Part shown: piece by piece, positions 6,892 through 15,082 of the stretch
Numbering within the stretch: position 1 is the stretch's first letter
How the letters are laid out: every line of letters begins with the position of its first letter
Source of the DNA: Betaproteobacteria bacterium RIFCSPLOWO2_12_FULL_64_23
GTDB lineage: Bacteria; Pseudomonadota; Gammaproteobacteria; Burkholderiales; SG8-39
Assembly: GCA_001770575.1 (NCBI GenBank)
Contig: MERK01000012.1
Location: forward strand, 1-36,980
DNA: 36,980 nt
Reading direction: 5' to 3'
Position numbers and translations under genes: made by a program
The notes under the pieces: model-generated
Told to the model about the DNA's origin: nothing
Database searches by the model: none
What the model saw: the letters and a program-made list of their open reading frames with translations, nothing else

Positions 6892-8885
6892 CGCGCCCCC
6901 GCGGCGCCCGCATCGAGCAGTAGCGATGCAGACGCGTGCTGTGGTTTTCTTACGGCGACGCGGTACCTGCGGTCGAAAACAGCGAGCAGACCGCCCAGCG
7001 ACATCAGCAGCCAGCCCACCCAGATCAATTCGACGAACGGCTTATGGTAGACGCGCACTGCCCAGGTCGTCGGGTTCAGGCGCTCGCCGAACGCTACGTA
7101 GAGATCGCGGACGAATCCCCAATCAATCGCTGCCTCGGTCATCGGGTTCTTCTTGTCGCCGTAGGTCCGCTTTTCCGGATGCATCACCGTAACCGCGCGC
7201 CCGTCCCGGGTGACGCTGACCTCGCCGCGCGACGCGATGTAGTTGGGGCCGGACACTTCGGAAAGGCGATCGAGGCGGAAGTTGTAGCCGCCGACTTCAA
7301 CGCTGTCGCCAACGCTCATGCGCACGTCCTTCTCGGTCTCGTAGCCCGTGACCAGGGTGGCGCCGGCGATGAACACGGCAACGCCGATATGCGCCAACTG
7401 CATGCCATAATAACTGCGCGAGTTGGCACCCAGCTTGGCGAGTATGCCCCCCGGTACCGGGGATAGTCGCAGGCGCTCGATCAGGCCCGCGAGGCTGCTG
7501 GTGACTATCCAGGCGGCCAACAATATCCCCAAACTGACCGGCGTGCTCCAGCCGCCCATCGCAAACGGTACCAGCAACGCGGTCACTACGCCGACGGCAA
7601 ATGCCCAGCGCAGGCGCATCGCAAGATTGGGCAGGCTGGCTTTTTTCCACTGCGCCATCGGGCCGACGCCGATGAGGAACATCGCCGGCGCCATCAGCGG
7701 AATGAAAACCGTCTCAAAATAGGGCCGCCCCACCGAAATCTTGCCCGCCCCAAGCGCATCCAGCACCAGCGGATAGAGCGTGCCGAGCAGCACCGAACCT
7801 GCCGCCACCGCAAGCATCACGTTGTTCAGCAACAGCATCGACTCGCGCGAAACCGGGTCGAAGCTCCCGCCCAGGCCGATGCGGTGGGCGCGCGAGGCGA
7901 ACAGCAGCAAAGCGCCACCGACGACAATACCCAGGAATATGAGCACGAAGGTTCCGCGCGCGGGATCGGTAGCAAACGCATGGACCGAGGTGAGCACGCC
8001 CGAGCGCACGAGGAAGGTGCCGAGGAGACTCAAGGAAAACGTGAAAATCGCCAGCAGCACGGTCCAGCCCTTGAACGCGCCGCGCCTCTCGGTCACCGCC
8101 AGCGAATGGATCAATGCGGTACCGACCAGCCAGGGTATGAACGAGGCGTTCTCGACCGGATCCCAGAACCACCACCCGCCCCAGCCCAGTTCATAGTAGG
8201 CCCAGAGGCTGCCAAAGGCGACGCCGAGGGTGAGAAACACCCAGGCGAGCGTGGTCCAGGGACGCGACCAGCGCGCCCAGGCCGTGTCGAGCCGGCCGCT
8301 GAGCAGCGCCGCTATGGCGAAGGCGAACGCGACCGAGAACCCCACGTAACCCATGTAGAGCATGGGCGGATGCAGCAGCATGCCCCAATCCTGCAGCAGA
8401 GGATTCAAACTGCGCCCGTCCGGCGGCGCCGGAATCAGCCGCATGAACGGGTTTGAAGTAAACAGCAGGAAGGCGAGAAAGCCCGCGCTGATCAGCCCCA
8501 TCACCCCAACTACGCGGGCGGTGAAATCCTCCGGCATATGGCGGCTGAAGCGCGTGATCGCGACGGTCCAACCGGCGAGGATCAGAACCCACATCAACAA
8601 CGAACCCTCGTGTCCGCCCCAGACGGCGGCGATGCGGAATTCCAGGGGGAGGGTGGAGTTGGAATTCGAGGCGACGTAGAGCAGCGAAAAATCCCTGTTG
8701 ATGAACGCGTAAGTCAGCGTGCCGATCGCGACTACGATGAACAGGAACTGCCCCAGCGCCGCGGTGCGCCCCACGCGCATCCACACCAGGTTGCCGCGCG
8801 CGGCGCCCAGAAGCGGGAAAACACTCTGCGCCAACGCCAGCGCCAGGGCGAGAATGAGGGCGAAATGCCCGATTTCCGGAATCAT
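6888..8885 (-). CDS. ccmF: CcmF haem lyase subunit
   Basis: This full-length (665 residues) polytopic protein has the WWD haem-handling domain: WGGHEGSLLMWV (about 89-100), then WAYYELGWGGWWFWDPVENA (about 228-247). CcmF receives haem from CcmE and ligates it to apocytochrome c together with CcmH/CcmI. The haem-delivery genes ccmABCDE are not in this window, so this partial set must work with a chromosomal ccm system or with a different haem donor. It sits 15 nt after the MEWL-type small gene and is probably driven by the metal-box promoter at 9231-9289. Confidence 0.96.
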   Translation of the reverse strand: MIPEIGHFALILALALALAQSVFPLLGAARGNLVWMRVGRTAALGQFLFIVVAIGTLTYAFINRDFSLLYVASNSNSTLPLEFRIAAVWGGHEGSLLMWVLILAGWTVAITRFSRHMPEDFTARVVGVMGLISAGFLAFLLFTSNPFMRLIPAPPDGRSLNPLLQDWGMLLHPPMLYMGYVGFSVAFAFAIAALLSGRLDTAWARWSRPWTTLAWVFLTLGVAFGSLWAYYELGWGGWWFWDPVENASFIPWLVGTALIHSLAVTERRGAFKGWTVLLAIFTFSLSLLGTFLVRSGVLTSVHAFATDPARGTFVLIFLGIVVGGALLLFASRAHRIGLGGSFDPVSRESMLLLNNVMLAVAAGSVLLGTLYPLVLDALGAGKISVGRPYFETVFIPLMAPAMFLIGVGPMAQWKKASLPNLAMRLRWAFAVGVVTALLVPFAMGGWSTPVSLGILLAAWIVTSSLAGLIERLRLSPVPGGILAKLGANSRSYYGMQLAHIGVAVFIAGATLVTGYETEKDVRMSVGDSVEVGGYNFRLDRLSEVSGPNYIASRGEVSVTRDGRAVTVMHPEKRTYGDKKNPMTEAAIDWGFVRDLYVAFGERLNPTTWAVRVYHKPFVELIWVGWLLMSLGGLLAVFDRRYRVAVRKPQHASASLLLDAGAAGAR

Positions 8886-8900
8886 GAGCGGCGCGCCCCC

Positions 8901-9158
8901 TTAGTGCTGGTGTCCAGCGCCGGCGCTCGTGGTTTGCGAGCCGCCGGCTTCAAGTCGCTTGTCTTCTGCGCCCTGCCCGCCGCCACAACAGTCCCCGGTT
9001 GCGACCTTCTTGATTTGCGAGCCCTCGGTCTCGGGGCGCTTGTCGTCGGCACCATGCCCGCCGCCGGCACAACAGCCGCCGGCGCCACCGCGGCGCATCA
9101 TAAAGATCATGCCTGCGGCGAATGCCAACCAAATCCAGTTTTGCGCTAGCCATTCCAT
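8901..9158 (-). CDS. Small MEWL-type membrane protein with Gly/Cys-rich tail (paralogue 1)
   Basis: An 85-residue protein starting MEWLAQNWIWLAFAAGMIFMM: one TM helix directly at the N-terminus, an RRGG stop-transfer patch, then a soluble tail with two Cys pairs (GGCCAGG and GDCCGGG) and a terminal HQH. Close relatives lie at 17910-18104 and, frameshifted, at 13142-13388. I do not recognise a characterised family; such proteins are seen in metal-resistance clusters. The CC and His residues suggest metal binding (inference). It is the first gene of the ccm-type operon. Confidence 0.85.
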   Translation of the reverse strand: MEWLAQNWIWLAFAAGMIFMMRRGGAGGCCAGGGHGADDKRPETEGSQIKKVATGDCCGGGQGAEDKRLEAGGSQTTSAGAGHQH

Positions 9159-9230
9159 GATTTTTCCTAAGTTAAGTAAACGTAACCTTTCCAGGACAAT
9201 CCCTGGTCATGCGCGTCCCTTCCGATGCAG

Positions 9231-9289
9231 GCATCATGCATGCGTTGTTCCGACAGAATTCTGACGCGGAGATTACATGTGTGTAATCT
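9231..9289 (-). promoter_or_regulatory. Metal-box promoter block for the ccm-type operon (site a)
   Basis: The palindrome ATTAC-ATGTGT-GTAAT lies at 9272-9287. On the minus strand it is followed by N5-CGTCA and then a CATGAT-like -10 at the far end. The 59-bp block aligns without gaps with 16489-16547 and 22772-22830. There is no good -35, which fits activator dependence. The block points toward the gene starting at 9158; the same palindrome also lies 66 bp upstream of the response-regulator gene at 9353 and could autoregulate it. Confidence 0.75.
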
Positions 9290-9352
9290 TTGATCCAGGG
9301 CAAGACGATTCATGCACAATGCAAGCTGGCAAATGATGAGAGAGAGGCGACG

Positions 9353-10033
9353 ATGAAAATCCTGATCGTCGAGGACGAGCAAAAAACCGGGGATTACCTG
9401 AAGCAGGGCCTCGCGGAAGCCAGCTTCGTGGTGGACCTCGCACGCGACGGCCCGGACGGCATGCACCTTGCCCTGAGCGAGGACTACGATCTGGTTGTGC
9501 TGGACGTGATGCTCCCGGGTCTGGACGGATGGGGGGTGCTGCGGGCGATTCGCGCTGCCGGCAAGACAATGCCGGTGCTCTTTCTCACCGCGCGCGACCA
9601 AGTCGAGGATCGCGTAAGGGGCCTGGAGCTGGGTGCGGATGATTACCTGGTGAAGCCGTTCGCTTTTTCCGAACTGCTTGCGCGGGTACGTTCGTTGTTG
9701 CGCCGCGGGAAGGCCAGGGAAGCCGAGGTGCTCAAGGCAGCCGATCTGGAACTGGACCTGTTGCGCCGCCGCGTTACACGGGCGGGTCGGCGGATCGAAC
9801 TCACCGCCAAGGAATTCGCCCTGATGGAACTTCTGCTGCGGCGCCGGGGCGAGGTACTGCCGCGTTCCTTGATTGCCTCCCAAATCTGGGACATGAATTT
9901 TGACAGCGACACCAATGTGATCGAAGTCGCCGTGCGGCGGCTGCGGGCGAAGGTGGACGACGATTTCGAGCCCAAGCTCATTGTCACCGTGCGCGGCATG
10001 GGCTACGTTCTTGAGGTTCCGGAATCGGCGTAA
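9353..10033 (+). CDS. OmpR-family heavy-metal response regulator 1 (CusR/CopR type)
   Basis: The start at ATG 9353 is preceded by GAGAGG; the longer frame from 9290 would begin within the operator region. The 226-residue product has a receiver domain with the acidic pocket in VEDE, phospho-acceptor Asp51 ([13 protein letters not shown]) and Lys101 (DYLVKPF). The winged-helix DNA-binding domain includes [15 protein letters not shown] and the metal-RR hallmark [20 protein letters not shown]. It is a likely activator of ATTAC-N6-GTAAT promoters in this window (inference). It overlaps the kinase gene as TAATG. Confidence 0.93.
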   Translation: MKILIVEDEQKTGDYLKQGLAEASFVVDLARDGPDGMHLALSEDYDLVVLDVMLPGLDGWGVLRAIRAAGKTMPVLFLTARDQVEDRVRGLELGADDYLVKPFAFSELLARVRSLLRRGKAREAEVLKAADLELDLLRRRVTRAGRRIELTAKEFALMELLLRRRGEVLPRSLIASQIWDMNFDSDTNVIEVAVRRLRAKVDDDFEPKLIVTVRGMGYVLEVPESA

Positions 10034-11436
10034 TGCGGACCAGGTCGGTCACCTTTCGACTTACTTTGTTTTTTTCCGCGGTTTCCACCGCGGTGCTGCT
10101 GTCGGTCGGCTATCTTGTTGGCGCTTTGGTGGAGAGCCATTTCATCGAGCAGGATCTGAACGAGCTCGACGGCACCATCGAACTTGTGGGCAATGTCCTG
10201 GCCAAGGTCAACTTCAGAAGCGACCTGGATCTGGTCCCGCAACTGCTCAACGATGCGCTGGTCGGATTCCCAGGTTTGTCCATCAAAATTGTCGGGCCTG
10301 AGGGCCGTATATTGTTCGCATCATCGGATGCGGTGTTCGCAGATACTCCGATTGAAGACCAGTCGAACAAAGCTCTATCCGGCCCGCGCGGACCCGTGGT
10401 GCGGGAAAGCGGTGGACACGCGTTCAGGGAGACCGTTGCCGCGCTGCCCCTGGGAATTGCCGGGATCCCTCCCGCCAGGGTGCTGGTCGCGGTCAATATC
10501 GACCACCAGCGCGATTTCATGGCGGCGCTGCGCAAGATTCTCTGGCTCTCCATCGCAGCGGGCATTCTGCTGACCGGATTGCTCGCCTGGATTGCCGCGC
10601 GCCGCGGACTCGAACCGATACGCCGCATCGCGGTGCTGGCGCAAGGTATCACCGCGAGCCGACTGGGCCACCGCCTGCCGCCTGAAACTGTCCCTCCCGA
10701 GCTATTGGATCTGGCTTCGGCGTTCAACGAGATGCTGGCCCGCCTGGAAGATTCGTTTCGGCGGCTGTCGGATTTTTCCTCCGATCTCGCCCACGAATTG
10801 CGCACCCCGGTCGGCAACCTGGTCACGGAAACGGAAGTGGCGCTTTCGCGCGCCCGATCCGCCGAGGAATATCGGGAAGTTCTCTATTCCAATCTGGAGG
10901 AATACAACCGGCTGTCGCGAATGATCGGCGACATGCTGTTTCTGGCCAAGGCGGACAACGGGCTGATCGTGCCCCGGCAGGAGCGGGTGGATCTCGCCGC
11001 GGAGACGCAGGAGCTTTTCACTTTCTATGATGCGCTCGCCGAAGAAAAGGGCGTCGGCCTGGTCCTCGAAGGCGGCGGCGCGATACTTGGCGACAGGCTG
11101 ATGATCCGCCGGGCGTTAAGCAACCTGCTATCCAATGCATTGCGCTATACGTTGCGCGGCAAGTTAGTAAATGTGAGCATCGACCGGCTGGCCTCCGGCG
11201 AAACACGGCTGGCAATCGAAAATCCGGGGGAGGACATCGCGACCGAACATTTATCGCGTCTGTTCGACCGGTTCTACCGGGTGGATGCCTCAAGGCAAAA
11301 GACGAGCGAAGGCACCGGCCTCGGGCTGCCCATCACCAAGTCCATCGTCGAAGCGCATCGAGGTGCCATCGCGGCTTCCTCGGCAAACGGGGCGATACGC
11401 TTCGAGATCCGGTTTCCGGCCGCCGAACCGGCTTGA
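10033..11436 (+). CDS. Heavy-metal sensor histidine kinase 1 (CusS/CopS type)
   Basis: This is a 467-residue inner-membrane kinase: TM1 (about 12-33), a periplasmic sensor loop (about 34-165), TM2 (about 168-188), a HAMP linker (RRGLEPIRRIA...), the DHp helix with phospho-acceptor His254 (SSDLAHELRTPVGN), and the catalytic domain with an N-box (RRALSNLLSNALRY, Asn367), a degenerate G1 box (NPGED where DxGxG is usual) and a clear G2 (GTGLGL). Start and stop are coupled to the regulator. The periplasmic loop has no Cys and few His/Met, so the metal cannot be read from sequence; copper or silver is inferred from neighbours. Confidence 0.93.
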   Translation: MRTRSVTFRLTLFFSAVSTAVLLSVGYLVGALVESHFIEQDLNELDGTIELVGNVLAKVNFRSDLDLVPQLLNDALVGFPGLSIKIVGPEGRILFASSDAVFADTPIEDQSNKALSGPRGPVVRESGGHAFRETVAALPLGIAGIPPARVLVAVNIDHQRDFMAALRKILWLSIAAGILLTGLLAWIAARRGLEPIRRIAVLAQGITASRLGHRLPPETVPPELLDLASAFNEMLARLEDSFRRLSDFSSDLAHELRTPVGNLVTETEVALSRARSAEEYREVLYSNLEEYNRLSRMIGDMLFLAKADNGLIVPRQERVDLAAETQELFTFYDALAEEKGVGLVLEGGGAILGDRLMIRRALSNLLSNALRYTLRGKLVNVSIDRLASGETRLAIENPGEDIATEHLSRLFDRFYRVDASRQKTSEGTGLGLPITKSIVEAHRGAIAASSANGAIRFEIRFPAAEPA

Positions 11437-11603
11437 GCCGCGGCTGCTTGGCATCGAAACTACCCCACTGCGCTCCCTGCCGCATAGGATCGCGCCGGCA
11501 TCACGATTCCCAGCACGCGCTCATGGTTGTTCACCTCAGGTTCGCCAAGCGCCTGTTCAGGTTGGGCGCCTTGCCAACCGCGCGTCGCATCGGATCGGGG
11601 CGG

Positions 11604-12056
11604 TCACGAGGGGTGCATTTTCGGATCGTTGCAGGGGCAGTCCAAGTCCCAGCGGTACATGCGCGGCGCCTTCTCGCCCGCGCGCTGGATGCGCAGCTCG
11701 ATCGCCGCGGGCAACGGCGCCAAAGCCTTGAAGCTGAGAACGCCTTTGCGATGGTGGCCGCCCGGGGCGTCGCCTTTCCAGCCGGTGGGCAGCGCGTTTC
11801 TGTTGCCGACGCGGTCCACGATGAACGCGGTACGCACCAGATCGTCGTTCAAATCCTGGCTGTGAGTGCTGAGCGAAACCTGGAACGACCAGGTGGCCGC
11901 TTTGGCAGAGACGTCCACCGGTTTGACCGCAATCGTCACGCCGCCGTCTTCGCTGCTTTGTGACGCCAGTTCGGCGGCGAATGTCGTGGTGCTGACAAAC
12001 ATTGCCGCGCTTACGAGATGACAAAGCAGGAACCTGATCGAGTAGCGAGAGTCCAC
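11604..12056 (-). CDS. Periplasmic GGHH-motif protein (paralogue 1), unknown function
   Basis: I prefer the GTG at 12056 (150 residues), which gives a compact signal peptide ending TTTFAAE and has AAAAGG upstream; a GTG at 12086 is the longest frame. The mature part shares an obvious pattern with the protein at 19253-19675: VKPxDVSAxAATWxFQV, THSxDLxDDL, and GDxPGGHHRKGVLxFKAL. The paired His plus flanking Gly suggest a metal site. The C-terminus differs by an added CPCNDPKMHPS tail with two Cys. The family is not recognised. Promoter block 12164-12203 lies upstream. Confidence 0.8.
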   Translation of the reverse strand: MDSRYSIRFLLCHLVSAAMFVSTTTFAAELASQSSEDGGVTIAVKPVDVSAKAATWSFQVSLSTHSQDLNDDLVRTAFIVDRVGNRNALPTGWKGDAPGGHHRKGVLSFKALAPLPAAIELRIQRAGEKAPRMYRWDLDCPCNDPKMHPS

Positions 12057-12163
12057 TGGTTTATGCCTTTTGAGTACTTGAATCACTCTGGATTAAGAAG
12101 GTGGTCTTCAATCTTGACGCGCTCGGTGAAATAGCCGGTTGGCCAGCAAGCTTAGGAGTCCGC

Positions 12164-12203
12164 CGCTATCTTGGACATGACGAGAGCATTACATAACTGT
12201 AAG
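12164..12203 (-). promoter_or_regulatory. Metal-box promoter block (site b) upstream of the GGHH gene
   Basis: The palindrome here is ATTAC-ATAACT-GTAAG at 12188-12203. The 40-bp block matches 29002-29041 at 35 of 40 positions without gaps, including CGCTATCTTGGACATGACG. On the minus strand GTAAT is followed by N5-CGTCA and, about 15 nt from the box, AAGATAG as a possible -10. It faces the gene at 12056. Confidence 0.7.
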
Positions 12204-12314
12204 AAATGAGCCCTCGCGCGCGCGATCCCCAGGTGCTTCGATCATCGCGCCGACCGACCGGGTAGCCGGCGCTGCAGCTCGCGCCGTGTGCAACCCGACG
12301 GGGGGCCGGCTTTC

Positions 12315-12330
12315 CTTACAAATACGTAAT
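12315..12330. promoter_or_regulatory. Additional metal box (site d), CTTAC-N6-GTAAT
   Basis: CTTAC-AAATAC-GTAAT lies between the divergent genes at 12056 and 12619. It lacks the downstream CGTCA block, so its direction is unclear. TTGACG follows at about 12343 and could be part of a plus-strand promoter for the gene at 12619. Confidence 0.45.
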
Positions 12331-12426
12331 CAAGCCGTAATGTTGACGACAAGTGGAAAACGGCAGACTGCGCTTACCGGTCAATTGCGGTTGGCCGCCG
12401 CAACAGGATGCCGGCAGTGGAAGCTA

Positions 12427-12552
12427 TCAGGCGATTGATCGCAAAAGCGCCGGCGAAGCACCGCCGCGGAAGCCTCGCGCTGGCGCGGTGCCAGTGTTCG
12501 AAGCGGCGACGCCAAGCGACTTGATGCAAACGTCGGCAATTTGTTTTTCCAT
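12427..12552 (-). CDS. Possible 41-aa ORF with a strong ribosome binding site
   Basis: The ATG at 12552 has GGAGGAACA directly upstream, one of the best Shine-Dalgarno sites in the window. The frame reads MEKQIADVCIKSLGVAASNT... and ends in a basic, Ala/Gly-rich tail. It has one Cys and no recognised family. It could be a true small protein or the 5' remnant of a longer gene. The rest of 12057-12618 holds only metal boxes b and d. Confidence 0.4.
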   Translation of the reverse strand: MEKQIADVCIKSLGVAASNTGTAPARGFRGGASPALLRSIA

Positions 12553-12618
12553 TGTTCCTCCGAATGCGTTACGGCCATTCGAGGGACACCGTTCAACCAA
12601 GATAGGCAAAGGCAATAA

Positions 12619-13047
12619 GTGAGAATTCAACCGAAACTTCACTCCGTGCGCCGATTGCTGCTTGGTGTGTTTGTGCTGAGTGCGGCCGCCTTGTATTCCT
12701 ACCAAGCGCGGGCCGCAACCGAGCAGCCGCCGATTCCTCGCGGCGTGGCAATGAAGTCGTGGCAAGAGAATGGTCGTGACGGGCGATATCTATTGCAGCT
12801 CGCGCAAGGGAAATCGCTCAAAGCCGGTCAGCGCGTTAGCGGGACTGTGATCAGCGATACTGACTGTGATATCGACGCCGAGGGGCTGAGCCATTGCCAC
12901 AACACCATCAAACTGGCGAACGGCAGTGAAATCACGGTGATCGACACGCACAATATGCACCGCTATCGTTGCCTGGGAGCCGGGGACAAAATCTCGCTGA
13001 AGGGAATCGGCGGGTCCTGGATCATGGGGACCCTGTCCGCAAAGTGA
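12619..13047 (+). CDS. Periplasmic protein of unknown function
   Basis: The start is a GTG at 12619 with AAAGG upstream, giving 142 residues. A signal peptide with a twin-arginine-like RR but an ordinary Sec core (RRLLLGVFVLSAAALYSYQARAA) is visible. The mature part of about 110 residues has ISDTDCDIDAEGLSHCHNTIKL and DTHNMHRYRCLG: three Cys and several His/Met, reminiscent of a small beta-barrel or OB-like periplasmic metal-binding protein. I do not recognise the family. It lies just upstream of the frameshifted MEWL gene and may be co-transcribed with it. Confidence 0.8.
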   Translation: MRIQPKLHSVRRLLLGVFVLSAAALYSYQARAATEQPPIPRGVAMKSWQENGRDGRYLLQLAQGKSLKAGQRVSGTVISDTDCDIDAEGLSHCHNTIKLANGSEITVIDTHNMHRYRCLGAGDKISLKGIGGSWIMGTLSAK

Positions 13048-13141
13048 CCGCGCATTGACTGGCATTGTTCGTTGCCATTCGGTTCGCTCTGTGGGCCGTT
13101 TTCAACCGTCCTGAGCGGGACTGATCCTTGGAGGACTTGTC

Positions 13142-13388
13142 ATGGAATGGCTGTCGCAATATTGGATCTGGCTGGTGTTGACCGCCGGCGTGTTCTGGCT
13201 GCTCGCGCGCGGGCGCCACGGGGGCCGTATGGCGGGATGCGGCTCGCATGGCGTACGGCGGTCCCGGCGGGGACGGCGAAACGCAGGGCACGGATACTGC
13301 GCGCCCGCCAGTCAAAGTGGAGACGGCAGATCAGGCCGCCGCGCGTGCCGCGATAGAGCGTTACCGTCGCGGCGGAGGATGCTGCTAG
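13142..13388 (+). pseudogene. MEWL-type small protein (paralogue 3), apparent frameshift
   Basis: A strong GGAGG site precedes ATG 13142. The frame begins MEWLSQYWIWLVLTAGVFWLL like the paralogues at 8901 and 17910, then loses protein-like character after GCGSHG (about 13250). Another frame, from an internal ATG at 13248, gives MAYGGPGGDGETQG... and ends RRGGGCC at the stop 13386-13388, which fits the Gly/Cys-rich tail of the family. A single-base indel near 13250 would join the two halves. It could be real decay, programmed frameshifting or a sequencing error. A MITE-like element lies 12 bp downstream. Confidence 0.65.
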
Positions 13389-13400
13389 ACGTGCGCACCT

Positions 13401-13722
13401 TAGGGCCTGTTGACATTCAGCACATGAGCGCGACGGGGGTAATTTGGGATGCAGCGCAAGGCGCGAGGAGTGCCGTTTGGTCATTCCAAACAAGCGACGA
13501 GCAACGCCGCGCGGCGTCCCAAATTATCCCCCGTCCCTTCGGGTTGCCTCTAAATGCGGCGCCTGCGGCGTTGCGCTCCTCGCCAAGGGAACCACCCTTG
13601 GCTTCGTCCCCCAAGGGGACTTTCCCCTCAAGGGGGATCGAGACCTTCGGGGCGTCGCGCGCCTTGCAGTCATCCGCATTTGGAGGCAACGCGTCTCATG
13701 CGATGAATGTCAACAGGCCCTA
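13401..13722. mobile_element. MITE-like non-autonomous element, copy 1 (about 318 bp plus TA)
   Basis: Terminal inverted repeats GGGCCTGTTGACATTCA and its reverse complement lie at the two ends, flanked by TA on each side, as expected for elements that target TA. Inside are two nested imperfect palindromes: GGGGGTAATTTGGGATGC pairs with GCGTCCCAAATTATCCCCC, and GTTGCCTCTAAATGCG pairs with CGCATTTGGAGGCAAC. No transposase is encoded. Compared with copy 2 (21852-22125, inverted) it has about 48 extra bp near 13610-13660 in a C/G-rich stretch. It interrupts the 5' end of the gene to its right. Confidence 0.88.
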
Positions 13723-14184
13723 GTCAGCTTTGGCGTCAGTGTTCTTTTTCTTTCGGCCTACGCGCAAGCGGCTCAGCTGGAGCCGCCCAAGACCGTGGGC
13801 GCGCTTCAGCTGGTCCACGCGCTTCGCGGCAAGGAAGCGCTACAGGCGATCGATCGGCTTCATGGAAAAGGGCTTGCGGGGACCGATGGCTATGTCGCGC
13901 ATTACGAAAGGGACGGCCTCGTCGCCATGCTTTACGTTTCTCGCCCCGCTCGATCGTCCATGACAGGCGCCCAGGTTGAAAAGATGGCGAGTGGCATTCG
14001 CGCAGGAAAGACGCCCTTCACCCATCTTAAGTCGTCCGAACGCAATGGTACGACCGTTTATTCGGCGCTCGGGGAGGGTCAGATCCATTATTTCTATCGC
14101 CGGCGCGCAGATGTGATTTGGATAGCGGCGGATCCTCCTGTGGCAAAAGAAGCCATAGAGTACCTCCTGCAATCTGATCCTTGA
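13722..14184 (+). pseudogene. Exported protein of unknown function, 5' end cut by the MITE
   Basis: The frame emerges from the MITE as VSFGVSVLFLSAYAQAAQLEPPK, clearly the end of a signal peptide and its cleavage site (AYAQA-AQL), and continues for about 135 mature residues to TGA 14184. The start codon and first signal residues are missing. The ORF continues upstream through the element to 13444, so a fusion protein starting in the MITE is formally possible. No family is recognised. It is followed 76 nt on by the DsbA-like gene, probably one operon before insertion. Confidence 0.75.
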
Positions 14185-14260
14185 GGGTCGGCATCTGGGC
14201 ATCGGTAGGAAATGAAGCAATGGCCGGCGCATGAACCAGCTCACAACGAGGGCAAAGGCT

Positions 14261-15079
14261 ATGTCAATGGCAAGACTTTCTAGAATAATGATGGCCGGGC
14301 TGGTTTTGTTCGCGACAGCCGCGGGTGCGCAATCCCCTGACCGAAACGCCGCTGACGCGGCACTGGTTGACCGTGTCAAGGATACGGTTATGAAGGAACT
14401 GCGCGAGAGCGGCGCGATCGACCGGGCGGTTGACGCCGGTATTGGCCGTTTCCTGGAACGACAGCGCGCCGAGGCGGAGCAACGCGAGCGGCGCGAAGCC
14501 GATACGCGGGCTGCCAAATTGCGGCCGGTCTCCAAGGGCCGCGACCACATCCGCGGGAATCCAGACGCACCCGTCACGCTGGTTGAGTACTCCGACTTCG
14601 AGTGCCCGTTCTGCAAGAGCTTCCACCCGACCGTGAAGAAACTGGTCGACGAGTCCGGCGGCCGGGTGAGATGGGTGTATCGTCATTTCCCGCTGGATGA
14701 TATCCATCCAGTCAAGGCGCGCAAAGAGGCGGTAGCGTCGGAGTGCGCGGCCGAGCTCGGCGGAAATGACGCGTTCTGGAAATTTGCGGATCGGTTCTTC
14801 GAGCTGACCCCGTCGAACAACCGCACGGATATCGACGCGGTGCTGCCGCAAATCGCCAGGGAGATCGGGCTCGACAAGGCACGCTTCGCGTCGTGCCTCG
14901 CGAGCGGGCGGCATGACCGGCGCGTCGCAGAAGATGCTCAAGACGCTGTCACCTCCGGAGGCCGAGGCACACCCTGGAGCATCATCGTGTCGAAGGGCGG
15001 CAGGACGTATCCGCTCGCCGGAGCGCAGCCCTATGCGGCCGCCAAGCAACTCGTTGAACTGGCGCTTGAGGAAAAGTGA
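14261..15079 (+). CDS. DsbA-family periplasmic thioredoxin-like protein
   Basis: I take the ATG at 14261 (GAGGG 8 nt upstream), giving 272 residues and a clean signal peptide MSMARLSRIMMAGLVLFATAAGA; ATG 14231 is the longest alternative. After a charged helical region (about 30-88), a DsbA/thioredoxin_4 fold contains VEYSDFECPFCKSFHP (Cys115, Cys118) and a TPWSIIV cis-proline loop (RGTPW) near residue 244. It may oxidise or isomerise disulfides in metal-exposed periplasmic proteins. The membrane protein with a CTAC motif encoded 3 nt downstream is a candidate partner. Confidence 0.9.
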   Translation: MSMARLSRIMMAGLVLFATAAGAQSPDRNAADAALVDRVKDTVMKELRESGAIDRAVDAGIGRFLERQRAEAEQRERREADTRAAKLRPVSKGRDHIRGNPDAPVTLVEYSDFECPFCKSFHPTVKKLVDESGGRVRWVYRHFPLDDIHPVKARKEAVASECAAELGGNDAFWKFADRFFELTPSNNRTDIDAVLPQIAREIGLDKARFASCLASGRHDRRVAEDAQDAVTSGGRGTPWSIIVSKGGRTYPLAGAQPYAAAKQLVELALEEK

Positions 15080-15082
15080 TCC

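Noticed and set aside
9167-9883. 238-codon minus-strand frame opposite the response-regulator gene
   Set aside because: It is antisense to a clear OmpR-family regulator with all conserved residues; no protein features of its own.
13444-13720. Open frame through MITE copy 1 (and its counterpart in copy 2)
   Set aside because: It follows from the palindromic repeat sequence, has no transposase motif and differs between copies by the 48-bp segment.
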